A stretch of 64,000 nucleotides of DNA from Streptomyces hundungensis (lineage in GTDB: Bacteria > Actinomycetota > Actinomycetes > Streptomycetales > Streptomycetaceae), in NCBI RefSeq assembly GCF_003627815.1, contig NZ_CP032698.1, forward strand, positions 2,604,001-2,668,000. The letters are read 5' to 3'. Below are positions 25,871-34,727 of the stretch, piece after piece. The notes under the pieces were generated by a model, which had not been told where the DNA came from, made no database searches, and was given only the letters and a program-made list of their open reading frames with translations. Made by a program: the position numbers and the translations under genes. The first letter of the stretch is position 1. Each line of letters begins with the position of its first letter.

Positions 25871-27232
25871 CTACCAGTCGCCGCCGCCGAAGCCTCCGCC
25901 GTCGCCGCCGCCCCCGCCGCCGTCGCCCCAGCCGCCACCGAAGTCGGACGGGTCGAAGTTGGAGCCCGAGACGTCGCCGCCGTCGAATCCCGAGCCCGCG
26001 TCGAAGGAGCCGGGGCCGTACGCCCCGGCGCCGTAGTCGGACGCGTACGCGGGGGTCGACAGCATCGAGCCGAGCATCGTGCCCATCAGGAGGCCGGGCA
26101 GCATGCCGCCGCCGAAGTAGCCGCCCGCCCAGGGTCCGTAGGCGGGACCCGCGTCGTAGTAGGGGCGGCGGCCCTGGTCGGTGTCGACCTCGCGGACCAT
26201 GGGGTCCTGCCCGTCGCGCAGCCGGGTCGCGTCCGCCTGGCAGACCGGGACCTGGCGCGGGGCGCCCCCGGCCGGGGTCCAGGTGGCGTCCTCGACGGAG
26301 GGGCCGTGGCGCGGGTCGAAGAAGCAGGGGGCGCGGCGCTCGGGCAGCGGGCGGTGTTCGCGGCGGGCGGCGAGGGTGGCGAGCGAGAACCGGCCGTCCT
26401 CCAGGGCCTGGGTCACGCCGGTCACGTCGGCGGGCCGCTCGGCCTTCGCCATCAGGGACTTCGCGGTCTCGTACGCGTCGAGGGCGCGCTCGTAGTCGGC
26501 GCGCATCGCGTCGTCGGCGCCGGCTTCGGCGGGGTGGAAGTCGAGCCGGTCGAGCTCCTCGCCGAACGCGGTGATGTCCTCGTCCACGACGACCTGGAGG
26601 CGCTGGAGCGCGGCCCGCCCCTGTTCGGCCTTCTTCTTGCGGTTGCGGCGGACCAGGGCGTACGCGCCGGCGCCGCCCGCGACGACCACCGCGCCCACGC
26701 CGATGAGGGCGCCCGCGCCGGCCCCGTCGTCGGAGGCCGAGCCGCCACCCCAGGAGGCGGGCGCGTGGCCCTTCATCTGCGGGAGCGCCTTGTCGACGAA
26801 GGCGTTGAGCTGGGTGGCGGCGTCGTCGCCGGTGCCGGGGGCGCGGACGGCGCTGTTCAGGTTCTGCACGGCCTGCTTCGGCATGACCTTGTGGTCGGCG
26901 CCGGAGGTGAAGGCGTCGCCGAGCCGGATCGCGTACAGGCCGGTGACCCCGGTGTCGGTCCGCAGGTACCCCAGGATCGAGTCCTTGGGGAACGCCGCGC
27001 TGTTGGGCAGCACGGCCACGAACAGCGGCTTGTCCGCGTCCTTGATCTTCTTGGCCAGGGCGTCGGCCTGGGCCGCGCTGAGCTGGTTCGCGGCTCCGGG
27101 ATCCACGTACACCGGGCTCTTCTTGAGATGCTCGGCCACGTCGGACGCGCCGGTGGCCGCCATGGCGGGGCCCGCCGTGGCCAGCGCGGCGAGCGCTACG
27201 GCGGAGAGTGCGGAGAAAACCCTGAGCCTCAT
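25871..27232 (-). CDS. Secreted/membrane TPM-like protein with Gly-rich tail
   Basis: 453-residue protein with a signal peptide (MRLRVFSALSAVALAALATAGPAMA). An extracytoplasmic domain follows that resembles the TPM fold (ADKPLFVAVLPNSAAFPKDSILGYLRTDTGVTGLYAIRLGD). One membrane span lies near residues 175-198 (GAGALIGVGAVVVAGGAGAYALV) followed by basic RRNRKKK, then a cytoplasmic helical region. The C-terminus of about 60 residues is Gly/Asp-rich and ends FGGGDW. Topology is therefore outside-TM-inside. The start is ATG 27232 at the signal peptide; there is no strong ribosome-binding site. Function unknown; TPM-domain proteins elsewhere act in photosystem repair or resistance, which gives no guide here. 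Confidence 0.75.
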   Translation of the reverse strand: MRLRVFSALSAVALAALATAGPAMAATGASDVAEHLKKSPVYVDPGAANQLSAAQADALAKKIKDADKPLFVAVLPNSAAFPKDSILGYLRTDTGVTGLYAIRLGDAFTSGADHKVMPKQAVQNLNSAVRAPGTGDDAATQLNAFVDKALPQMKGHAPASWGGGSASDDGAGAGALIGVGAVVVAGGAGAYALVRRNRKKKAEQGRAALQRLQVVVDEDITAFGEELDRLDFHPAEAGADDAMRADYERALDAYETAKSLMAKAERPADVTGVTQALEDGRFSLATLAARREHRPLPERRAPCFFDPRHGPSVEDATWTPAGGAPRQVPVCQADATRLRDGQDPMVREVDTDQGRRPYYDAGPAYGPWAGGYFGGGMLPGLLMGTMLGSMLSTPAYASDYGAGAYGPGSFDAGSGFDGGDVSGSNFDPSDFGGGWGDGGGGGGDGGGFGGGDW

Positions 27233-27375
27233 GGTGCCGACGCTACCCGAGGCCACCCGGAAACGGACATACGGGGTGCGGCGGCCGGGGGTGGTCAGGC
27301 GGCCCGCCCCGCCCCCGGCCCGGGACGCGGGGCGGAACGCCGCGGGGTGGAGGCCCGCCCCACGGCGTCGCGCGG

Positions 27376-29019
27376 CTAGCGCCGCGGCTGGGTTCCGGCT
27401 CGGAGCAGACCGTAGGTGTAGGCGTCCTGGAGCGCCTCCCAGGACGCCTCGATCACGTTGGGACCGGCGCCGACCGTCGTCCACTCGCCCGTGCCGTCCG
27501 TGGTGGTGATCAGGACGCGGGTGGTGGAAGCGGTGCCGTGCTTGCCCTCCAGGGTGCGGACCTTGTAGTCGACCAGCTCGAACTTGGCGACCTGCGGGTA
27601 GAACCGCTCAAGTCCTTCGAGGAGCGCCGAGTCCAGGGCGTTGACCGGGCCGTTGCCCTCGGCGGAGACGATGATGCGCTCCTCGCCGACCCAGAACTTC
27701 ACGGTGGCGCCGTTGGCGTGGGTGCCGTCCTTGAGGGTTTCGATGATCGCCCGGTAGGACTCGATGCGGAAGTAGTCGCGCGGCCCGCCCTCGACCTCGT
27801 CGCGCAGCAGCAGCTCGAAGGAGGCGTCGGCGGCCTCGTAGGTGTAGCCCCGGAGTTCGCGCTCCTTGACCCGTTCCACGACGCGGGCCACCACCTCGCG
27901 GTCGTCGCCGAGGTCGATGCCGAGTTCCTGGCCCTTGAGCTCGATGGAGGCGCGGCCCGCCATGTCGGAGACCAGCATCCTGATGTGGTTGCCGACCAGC
28001 CCCGGGTCGATGTGCTGGTACAGATCGGGGTCGACCTTGATCGCGGAGGCGTGCAGCCCGGCCTTGTGGGCGAAGGCGGAGACACCGACGTACGGCTGGT
28101 GCGTGGACGGCGCGAGGTTGACCACCTCGGCGATGGCGTGCGAGATGCGGGTCATCTCGGCGAGCGCGCCCTGGGGCAGCACCCTCTTGCCGTACTTGAG
28201 CTCCAGGGCGGCGACGACCGGGAACAGGTTGGCGTTGCCGACCCGCTCGCCGTAGCCGTTGGCGGTGCACTGGACGTGGGTGGCGCCCGCGTCGACGGCG
28301 GCCAGGGTGTTGGCGACCGCGCAGCCGGTGTCGTCCTGGGCGTGGATGCCGAGCCGGGCGCCGGTGTCGGCGAGCACGGTGGCGACGACCGCCTGGATCT
28401 GGGCGGGGAGCATGCCGCCGTTGGTGTCGCAGAGGATGACGACGTCCGCGCCGGCGTCACTGGCGGCCCGCACGACGGCCTTGGCGTACTCGGGGTTCGC
28501 CTTGTAGCCGTCGAAGAAGTGCTCGCAGTCCAGGAAGACCCGCCGGCCCTGCTCGCGCAGGTAGGACACGGTGTCGCGGATCATCTCCAGGTTCTCGTCC
28601 AGGGTGGTGCGCAGGGCCAGCTCGACATGGCGGTCGTGCGACTTGGCGACCAGCGTGATCACGGGCGCGCCGGACTCGACGAGGGCCCGCACCTGCGGGT
28701 CCTCGGCGGCCTTGCCGCCCGCGCGGCGGGTCGCGCCGAACGCGACGAGCTGCGCGTTGTGGAAGGTGATCTCCTGGCGCGCGCGGGCGAAGAACTCGGT
28801 GTCCCGGGGGTTGGCGCCGGGCCAGCCGCCTTCGATGAAGCCCACACCGAACTCGTCCAGGTGCCGGGCGATCGTCAGCTTGTCCGCGACGGTGAGGTTG
28901 ATGCCCTCGCGCTGCGCTCCGTCGCGCAGCGTCGTGTCGAAGACGTGGAAGCTGTCGTCGACCCTGGGGCCGTCGAGGAGACTCTCCTCGGCGGGTTCGT
29001 TCGCCTCGTTGGTCGTCAT
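27376..29019 (-). CDS. cimA: Citramalate synthase
   Basis: 547-residue enzyme of the alpha-isopropylmalate synthase family. It condenses acetyl-CoA with pyruvate to (R)-citramalate, giving 2-oxobutyrate for isoleucine without threonine. The catalytic TIM barrel is clear (VFDTTLRDGAQREGINL, CDTNGGMLP, HAQDDTGCAVANT, HVQCTANGYGERVGNANL), followed by the LeuA-type regulatory dimer domain (VKFWVGEERIIVSAEGNGPVNALDSALLEGL). The insertion and length fit CimA (about 530 aa) rather than LeuA. The start is ATG 29019. A terminator-like hairpin in the leader (29115-29144) suggests attenuation. The synteny neighbours ilvE and leuB lie downstream on the same strand. Confidence 0.88.
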   Translation of the reverse strand: MTTNEANEPAEESLLDGPRVDDSFHVFDTTLRDGAQREGINLTVADKLTIARHLDEFGVGFIEGGWPGANPRDTEFFARARQEITFHNAQLVAFGATRRAGGKAAEDPQVRALVESGAPVITLVAKSHDRHVELALRTTLDENLEMIRDTVSYLREQGRRVFLDCEHFFDGYKANPEYAKAVVRAASDAGADVVILCDTNGGMLPAQIQAVVATVLADTGARLGIHAQDDTGCAVANTLAAVDAGATHVQCTANGYGERVGNANLFPVVAALELKYGKRVLPQGALAEMTRISHAIAEVVNLAPSTHQPYVGVSAFAHKAGLHASAIKVDPDLYQHIDPGLVGNHIRMLVSDMAGRASIELKGQELGIDLGDDREVVARVVERVKERELRGYTYEAADASFELLLRDEVEGGPRDYFRIESYRAIIETLKDGTHANGATVKFWVGEERIIVSAEGNGPVNALDSALLEGLERFYPQVAKFELVDYKVRTLEGKHGTASTTRVLITTTDGTGEWTTVGAGPNVIEASWEALQDAYTYGLLRAGTQPRR

Positions 29020-29114
29020 GCTGATCTGACTCCTGTCGGGTGAGTGGCTCCGAACTCGGGCTCCACTTGCCCCCGTCGCCGCGCTCCTCGCCCCGGCCGT
29101 GGTGGGGCCGGTAA

Positions 29115-29144
29115 ACGAAAAGACCCCTCGCGGGTGCGAGAGGT
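29115..29144 (-). terminator. Attenuator-like terminator in the cimA leader
   Basis: On the minus strand, GACCTCTCGC and GCGAGGGGTC form a 10-bp stem (one G-U pair) with a 4-base loop and a TTTT run after it. It is 96 bp before the cimA start and about 180 bp after the upstream transporter, which has its own hairpin at 29281-29307. Position and U-tract fit an attenuator. A 13-codon ORF MIMDSSAPVRSDR ends just upstream of it but is not rich in Leu/Ile/Val. Confidence 0.55.
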
Positions 29145-29280
29145 CTGCGCGCGGGTCTGGGGCACGATGGCCGCTGCCGCGGGTGTTACCACGGTTCAGC
29201 GATCACTGCGGACCGGCGCGCTGCTGTCCATAATCATGTCGGAAGCGAGCACGCTCGCAGTCTGCCACACGCGTCCGGGA

Positions 29281-29307
29281 CCCGGATGGGGGGTCTCACC
29301 ATCCGGG
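29281..29307 (-). terminator. Hairpin downstream of the MHS transporter
   Basis: CCCGGATGG / CCATCCGGG, perfect 9-bp stem and 9-base loop, 14 bp past the transporter stop. No strong U-tract. Confidence 0.55.
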
Positions 29308-29320
29308 CGCCCGACCTGCG

Positions 29321-30634
29321 CTAATTCGAAGGAACCGGTTCCGCTTGGGTTCGCCGGGGTGCGTTCTCGGTTCGGTTCAGATCGATGTCGCGCGTCTCGC
29401 GCATCGTCAGATAGACCACCAGGGAGACGGCGGCGCAGCCGGCCACGTACCAGTAGAAGCCGGACTCGATGCCTGCCTTCTTGAACCACAGCGCCACGTA
29501 TTCGGCCGTCCCGCCGAAGAGGGCGTTGGCGAGGGCGTACGGCAGGGCGACGCCGAGGGCGCGGATGCCGGTGGGGAAGAGTTCGGCCTTCACACAGGCG
29601 TTGATCGAGGTGTAGCCGGTGACCACCACCAGGGCGAGCAGGGCCAGACCGAAGGCGGGCCAGAAGGTGCCCGCGTGCTTGAGCATCGTCATGATCGGCA
29701 CGGTCAGGAAGGTGGAGCCGATCGCGAAGGTGATCAGGAGCGGGCGCCGCCCGATCCGGTCGGAGAGCGCGCCCGCCAGCGGCTGGAGGCACATGAAGAC
29801 GAACAGGGCGCAGAAGCTGACGAGGGAGGCGGTCGACTTCTCCATGCCCGCGCTCTTGGAGAGGAACTTCGTCAGATACGTCGTGTACGTGTAGTAGGCG
29901 ACGGTGCCGCCCATGGTGAGCGCCATGACCAGGAACGCCTCGCGCCTGTGCGCCCACAGCGCCTTGAGGGTGCCCCGGTCCTCGTCGTGGGCCGCGCCCG
30001 ACTCCGCGTACACCTCGGTCTCCAGCATGGAGCGGCGCAGATAGAAGACGATGCCCGCGCCCAGCGCACCGACGATGAAGGGGATGCGCCAGCCCCAGCT
30101 GTGCAGGGCCGCGTCGGAGAGGTTGCGCTGCATCACGATCTGGAGGCCGAGGCCGACGAGCTGGCCGGCGGTCATCGACACGTACTGGAAGCTGGAGGCG
30201 AAGCCGCGCTTGCCGGGGTCGGAGGCCTCGGTGAGGTAGGTGGCGCTGGCCGCGTACTCGCCGCCCACCGAGAGGCCCTGGAGGAGCCGGGCGACCAGCA
30301 GGACGGCCACTCCCCCGTATCCGGCGACGGCGTACGTCGGCGCGATCGCGATCAGGACCGCGGAGGCGGACATCAGGGTGACGGTCATGGTGAGCGCGGC
30401 CTTGCGGCCCTTGCGGTCGCCGATCCGGCCGAGCAGCCAGCCGCCGACCGGCCGCATGAAGAAGCCGACCGCGAAGATCCCCATGGTGTTCATGAGGTTG
30501 GCGGTCTCGTTGCCCTTCGGGAAGAACGCGTCCGCGAAGTACACGGCGAACGTGGCGTACACGAACCAGTCGAACCACTCGACCATGTTGCCGGCCGAGC
30601 CGACCCAGATCTTCTTCCAGTGCTCTCGTCCCAT
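29321..30634 (-). CDS. MHS family metabolite:H+ symporter (KgtP/ProP-like)
   Basis: 437-residue major facilitator of the metabolite:H+ symporter group, with 12 predicted transmembrane segments. The family signature between TM2 and TM3 is present (GGWLLGRIGDRKGRKAALTMTV) and again between TM8 and TM9 (LAGALSDRIGRRPLL). The N-terminus GNMVEWFDWFVYATFAVYF is typical of KgtP/ShiA/ProP-like carriers of dicarboxylates, shikimate or osmolytes. The substrate is not resolved. A TetR regulator lies 61 bp upstream on the same strand and may regulate it. The start is ATG 30634. Confidence 0.87.
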   Translation of the reverse strand: MGREHWKKIWVGSAGNMVEWFDWFVYATFAVYFADAFFPKGNETANLMNTMGIFAVGFFMRPVGGWLLGRIGDRKGRKAALTMTVTLMSASAVLIAIAPTYAVAGYGGVAVLLVARLLQGLSVGGEYAASATYLTEASDPGKRGFASSFQYVSMTAGQLVGLGLQIVMQRNLSDAALHSWGWRIPFIVGALGAGIVFYLRRSMLETEVYAESGAAHDEDRGTLKALWAHRREAFLVMALTMGGTVAYYTYTTYLTKFLSKSAGMEKSTASLVSFCALFVFMCLQPLAGALSDRIGRRPLLITFAIGSTFLTVPIMTMLKHAGTFWPAFGLALLALVVVTGYTSINACVKAELFPTGIRALGVALPYALANALFGGTAEYVALWFKKAGIESGFYWYVAGCAAVSLVVYLTMRETRDIDLNRTENAPRRTQAEPVPSN

Positions 30635-30695
30635 GGACGCTCACGTTGGCGCAGGGCCGCCCTGTCGACAAGTCGTGCGGCCGCAACGATCGGGC

Positions 30696-31328
30696 CTACT
30701 TGCGTACGTTGTGTTCCCCGCGCCGGGTCTGTCGCATCAGGTCCTGATCGACGAACTCCCTTACGTGGTCAAGGACTTGAGGCCTTCCGGTGCCGGGCAG
30801 GCCGACCGCGACGTGCACGCTGAACCCGTCGAGCAGGGCGCGCAGCCGTGCCGCGAAGCGGTCGGCGTCCACCGGGCGGAACTCGCCGCGCGAGACCCCC
30901 TCGGCGATTATCGCGACCAGGTCGCGGTGCCAGGCCCCCTCGATCGCGGCCTGGCGGGCGCGGGCCCCGGCGTCGGCGTTCTGCGAGCGGTTCCAGACCT
31001 CCAGCCACAGGATCCAGTGCGGGTCGCGGGGCCCGTCCGGCACATACAGATCGACGTAGGCGTCGAGCCGCTCCCGCGCCGTGCCCGGCCGCACCAGCAG
31101 CCCGCGCCGCTCCTCGCCGAGCCGCCCCTCGCTCCACTCCAGGGTCTGGAGCAGCAGCTCGTCCTTGGTGCGGAAGTAGTAGAGCAGGTGCCCACTGGAC
31201 ATCCCCACCTCCCGCCCGAGCCCGGCCATGGTGAGCCCGTCGAGCCCGCGCTCGGCGATGGTGGCCATGGCAGCGGCGAGCAGCTCCTCGCGGGGCGGGG
31301 CGGTGTTGCGGCGGCGGGGTGCGTTCAC
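30696..31328 (-). CDS. TetR family regulator (BetI-like)
   Basis: 210-residue regulator. The helix-turn-helix is GLTMAGLGREVGMSSGHLLYYFRTKDELL near residues 30-58, followed by a ligand domain with AYVDLYVPDGPRDPHWILWLEVWNRS, close to BetI-type repressors. The start is GTG 31328. It reads toward the MHS transporter 61 bp away, so co-transcription and control of transport are the simplest view. No palindrome was found in the 137 bp upstream (31329-31466), which holds no other feature I can see. Confidence 0.82.
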   Translation of the reverse strand: MNAPRRRNTAPPREELLAAAMATIAERGLDGLTMAGLGREVGMSSGHLLYYFRTKDELLLQTLEWSEGRLGEERRGLLVRPGTARERLDAYVDLYVPDGPRDPHWILWLEVWNRSQNADAGARARQAAIEGAWHRDLVAIIAEGVSRGEFRPVDADRFAARLRALLDGFSVHVAVGLPGTGRPQVLDHVREFVDQDLMRQTRRGEHNVRK

Positions 31329-31466
31329 CCGTATGTTCTACCTGATGGCTCGGGCCGCCTCGGCCATGCGGCGGGACGGCGCCTGCGGGCCATGGCATCC
31401 AGCCGACTCCGGGGCGACGGCGACCGGCCAGGCCTGGCGGGTAGGTGTGAGGGGGCCGGATCGCGG

Positions 31467-32018
31467 CTACCGGGGCGCACCGGCAACCGCCTCGACCGCG
31501 TCGAGGGCGATCCGCCACGGATACCCTTCCGGACGCCGCTCTCCGGGCTGGTTCGGCACGAAGCCTCCCTCGCCGTACAGCACCGTGACGCCGGACTCGC
31601 GCAACACGGCGACCGACTGCTCGAACTGTGGGTGCTGCACGAAGGCCGCGTTCACACACGGCATCGCCACCATGGGGATCCGCTTTCCGACCCCTTCAGC
31701 GACGACGCCGACGACGAAGTTCGATGTCAGGCCCAGCGCCCACGAGTTGACGCTGTTGAAAGTGGCCGGCGCGAACAGGATCGCATCCGCCGGGGGCCAC
31801 ACGTCCGGCTCTTCCGGCCGCTTGTACTGCGAACGGACCGGGTGCCCGGTCAGCGTCGCCAGCCCCGACAGGGAATCGTCCAGCCATGACGCTGCCGTCG
31901 GCGTCAACCCCAGGCACACGTCCCAACCCCGGGCTTGCAGCGCCTCGATCACCGTGGCGACCTCGAAAACGGGCGGGGCCGCCGAACAGAACACGTACAC
32001 AGTCCTCTGCGTCGTCAT
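31467..32018 (-). CDS. Flavoprotein of the HFCD superfamily
   Basis: 183-residue flavoprotein related to phosphopantothenoylcysteine decarboxylase and lantibiotic decarboxylases. The Rossmann-like core is recognisable: VYVFCSAAPPVFEVATVIEALQARGWDVCLGLTP, then PPADAILFAPATFNSVNSWALGLTSNFVVGVVAEG and the conserved PMVAMPCVNAAF (the family PAMN-type loop). It is too small to carry the CoaB ligase half. The start MTTQRTVYVF at 32018 is preferred by family length; neither it nor the upstream ATG has a good ribosome-binding site. It is divergent from an XRE regulator at 32135, an arrangement I recognise from other Streptomyces. Substrate unknown. Confidence 0.75.
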   Translation of the reverse strand: MTTQRTVYVFCSAAPPVFEVATVIEALQARGWDVCLGLTPTAASWLDDSLSGLATLTGHPVRSQYKRPEEPDVWPPADAILFAPATFNSVNSWALGLTSNFVVGVVAEGVGKRIPMVAMPCVNAAFVQHPQFEQSVAVLRESGVTVLYGEGGFVPNQPGERRPEGYPWRIALDAVEAVAGAPR

Positions 32019-32134
32019 GCGAACCAGTTGATCACAGCCAACCGCCCCCGAATGCATGGGAATCGAGACGGAGCAGGCCCGGCAGCGGATCGCGCGAGTA
32101 CCGTTTCACTTGACGAGTAGGGAACGGAGCTGCC

Positions 32135-33322
32135 ATGGCGAGATCGGACGACCACACCGGCGCCCGCATCAAGGAGCAGCGGAAACTCGCTCGCCTCACG
32201 CAGAGACAGCTGGCGGATCGAATTCCGTACTCCTACAGCCTCCTCAACCAAGTCGAATGCGGCGCCAAACCGGCCACCATCGACCTGATCGCAGCTGTCG
32301 CGCACGCCCTCCGGATCGACGTCACCGTGCTGACGGGACAGCCGTATGTGACCGAACTCCAGCAAGACCGCCTCGCCGTACTCGTCCGGCCCATCCGTGA
32401 GGCACTCGACCTCTACGACCTCGGCGCCGATGACACCATTGAGGCCCGGCCCGTGGCCCTGCTCGTCACCGCAGCCGACCAGCTCTGTGCCGAAGTCAGA
32501 GCGACTCGTCTACGCAGTGCCGCTATGCAGCTCCCCACCCTGATCGCCGAGCTCACCAGCGCGGTCTGGAGGTCGCCCTGCACCGAACTCTGGCGGGCCC
32601 TCGCGTCGACGTACCGAACCGCGCACGACATCACCGTCAAGCTCGGTTACTACGACCTGAGTTCTGTCGCACTCGACCGGCTGGGTTGGGCCGCACACCG
32701 CGCCTCCGACCCCTGTCTCGACGGGTTGCGCCAGTACATGCGGGCCCTCGTATATTTCCGGGAAGGCGATTACGGCGTTGGTCAGCGGCTGATCAGCTCC
32801 GGCCACGGCATCCTCACCGCAGCGGACATCAGCCGTGAGAGCATCGCCGTGACCGGGCAGCTTCACCTTGGCGCCTCCGTCATCGCTGCCCGGGCACACG
32901 ACAGCCACGCCGTCGAGACGCACCTGAGCGAGGCCGCCGGGCACGCCCGCCGTATCGGTGACGCCTCCGACGTCCACTGGCTGTCCTTCGGGCCGACCAA
33001 CGTGGCCCTGCATCGCATGTCCGCGGCCGTCGAGATGCACCGGTACGACGACGCACTTGCCCAGGCCAAGAAGCTCAAGCCGCAGCTGCCGTCCGCGCTG
33101 GCCACCTCACGCCGCGCTCACTTCCTCGTCGACCGGGCCCGTTCAGAGATGGAGACTGGTCGGGCCGAGGCCGCGCTCTCATCCATCATCGAGGCGCGTC
33201 GCACCGCCCCCGAGCAGACTCGCTACCACCCTGGGGCTCGGGAGACCATCAAGGGGCTCGTCCATCTGTCCAGGCGCACCCCCGATTCCCTCGGCCACAT
33301 GGCGGCCTGGATCGGCCTGTGA
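32135..33322 (+). CDS. XRE family regulator with TPR-like C-terminus
   Basis: 395-residue regulator with an N-terminal XRE domain (GARIKEQRKLARLTQRQLADRIPYSYSLLNQVECGAKPATIDLIAAVAHAL, residues 10-60). A TPR-like helical C-terminus follows (WRALASTYRTAHDITVKLGYYDLSSVALDRLGWAA, ARRIGDASDVHWLSFGPTNVALHR). This architecture is common in Streptomyces next to flavoproteins or DUF397 genes. The start is ATG 32135 with GGAG 7 bp upstream. GC is slightly lower than the flanking core genes. It may control both the divergent flavoprotein and the small downstream gene. Confidence 0.85.
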   Translation: MARSDDHTGARIKEQRKLARLTQRQLADRIPYSYSLLNQVECGAKPATIDLIAAVAHALRIDVTVLTGQPYVTELQQDRLAVLVRPIREALDLYDLGADDTIEARPVALLVTAADQLCAEVRATRLRSAAMQLPTLIAELTSAVWRSPCTELWRALASTYRTAHDITVKLGYYDLSSVALDRLGWAAHRASDPCLDGLRQYMRALVYFREGDYGVGQRLISSGHGILTAADISRESIAVTGQLHLGASVIAARAHDSHAVETHLSEAAGHARRIGDASDVHWLSFGPTNVALHRMSAAVEMHRYDDALAQAKKLKPQLPSALATSRRAHFLVDRARSEMETGRAEAALSSIIEARRTAPEQTRYHPGARETIKGLVHLSRRTPDSLGHMAAWIGL

Positions 33323-33428
33323 CACTCGCGGCCTCACCTGCCGACGCTCACAAAACGTGAGCGTTCCGCCCTGGCGTGGCCGTCACGCTTGTCTCGTACC
33401 TGATCACTACCGACCCCAGGGACGGGAC

Positions 33429-33635
33429 ATGACCGACTCGACCTCAGCGACACGCGTGTGCTTCTACTGCCCGAAGCCGGGGGCGGACTGCTGTATCCGG
33501 CTCGCAGCAGCCATGCCCGGCAGGGCGCCGGTTCCGGTGTACGCCCACGCGGCATGCGCGGCGGCCCACGGCATCAAGCCCCTCTACTTCGAGACGGGCA
33601 CCCCGCACACGGTGGTGGCGTTCCCGTGGGCCTAA
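33429..33635 (+). CDS. Small Cys-rich protein, possible zinc site
   Basis: 68-residue protein, not recognised as a named family. Cys11-x2-Cys14 and His40-x2-Cys43 can form a zinc-ribbon or treble-clef site; Cys21 and Cys22 add to it. The start is ATG 33429 with an AGGGACGGG upstream. It is 106 bp after the XRE gene, same strand. No function is claimed. Confidence 0.65.
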   Translation: MTDSTSATRVCFYCPKPGADCCIRLAAAMPGRAPVPVYAHAACAAAHGIKPLYFETGTPHTVVAFPWA

Positions 33636-33680
33636 AGCACTCCGGACCCATGCCCAGTCGGCCACCACCCACGGTTATGG

Positions 33681-34718
33681 TCACACCCTCGGCTGCTGCT
33701 GCGTGATGCAATGAATCCCGCCCCCGCCCGCGAAGATCGTGCGGGCGTCGACCAGGGTCACCGTGCGGTCGGGGAAGAGGCGGCGGAAGATGCCCGCCGC
33801 GTTTTCGTCGCGGGGGTCGTCGAAGGCGCACAGGACGACGCCGCCGTTGCAGAGGTAGTGGTTGATGTAGGAGTAGTCGACCCAGCCGTGGTCGTCCTGG
33901 ACGACGGTCGGCGCGGGGATCTCGACCACTTCGAGGCGACGGCCGCGCGCATCGGTCTGGGAGCGGAGCAGCGCCACGTTCTCCTTGCAGAGCTCGTGGT
34001 CGGGGTGGGACGGATCGGGCTGGGTGTGGGCGACCACGACGCCGGGGCGGGCGAACGCGGCGACGATGTCGACGTGGCCGAGGGTGCCGTAGCCGTGCGG
34101 CGGGTAGTCGGCGGTCAGGCCGCGCCGCAGCCAGATCGCCTTGCGGGTGCCGAGCATGGCGTGGATCTCCGTCTCGACCTCCTCGCGGGTCCAGTGGGGG
34201 TTGCGCTCCGGGCCGAGCTGGACGGTCTCGGTGAGCAGCACCGTGCCCTCGCCGTCGACGTGGATCGCGCCGCCCTCGTTGACCAGGCGCGAGGTGTACG
34301 TACGGGCTCCCGCGAGGTCGGAGACGTGCGCCCCGATCTTCGCGTCGTGCTCCCAGGTCGCCCAGTCCTGCGCGCCCCAGCCGTTGAACGTCCAGTCCAC
34401 GGCGGCCAGTTGGCCCTTGCCGTCGGTGAGGAAGGTGGGGCCGATGTCCCGCATCCACGCGTCGTCGAGTTCGCGCTCGACGAGGTCGATGTCGGGGCCG
34501 AGCAGCGCGCGGGCACCTTCGGACTGGCCGGGGCCGACCACCATGGTGACCGGCTCGAAGCGGCGTACCGCGCGGGCCACCGACGCCCAGGCGGCGCGGG
34601 ACTGCGCGAGCTCGGCGTCATTGGGGAACGTGACGTTGGGGCCCGGCCACGCCATCCAGGTCCGCTCGTGCGGGGCCCACTCGGCGGGCATGCGGAAGCC
34701 GTCGGCGGCAGCAGACAT
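33681..34718 (-). CDS. aguA: Agmatine deiminase
   Basis: 345-residue enzyme of the peptidyl-arginine-deiminase superfamily. It hydrolyses agmatine to N-carbamoylputrescine and ammonia. Family stretches are complete: MPAEWAPHERTWMAWP at the N-terminus, DDAWMRDIGPTF, FNGWGAQ, LVNEGGAIHVDGEGT, GHVDIVAAF (catalytic His and Asp) and the C-terminal GGGGIHCITQQQP with nucleophile Cys337. The start is ATG 34718 with AAGGA upstream. It lies 9 bp after ureC and is probably in the ureAB-ureC-aguA operon. No N-carbamoylputrescine amidase (aguB) is in the window. Confidence 0.92.
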   Translation of the reverse strand: MSAAADGFRMPAEWAPHERTWMAWPGPNVTFPNDAELAQSRAAWASVARAVRRFEPVTMVVGPGQSEGARALLGPDIDLVERELDDAWMRDIGPTFLTDGKGQLAAVDWTFNGWGAQDWATWEHDAKIGAHVSDLAGARTYTSRLVNEGGAIHVDGEGTVLLTETVQLGPERNPHWTREEVETEIHAMLGTRKAIWLRRGLTADYPPHGYGTLGHVDIVAAFARPGVVVAHTQPDPSHPDHELCKENVALLRSQTDARGRRLEVVEIPAPTVVQDDHGWVDYSYINHYLCNGGVVLCAFDDPRDENAAGIFRRLFPDRTVTLVDARTIFAGGGGIHCITQQQPRV

Positions 34719-34727
34719 CAGGGGTCC

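Noticed and set aside
29196..29250. MIMDSSAPVRSDR as a cimA leader peptide
   Set aside because: Only one branched-chain residue at the start besides Val; not a convincing regulatory leader, though its position is suggestive.
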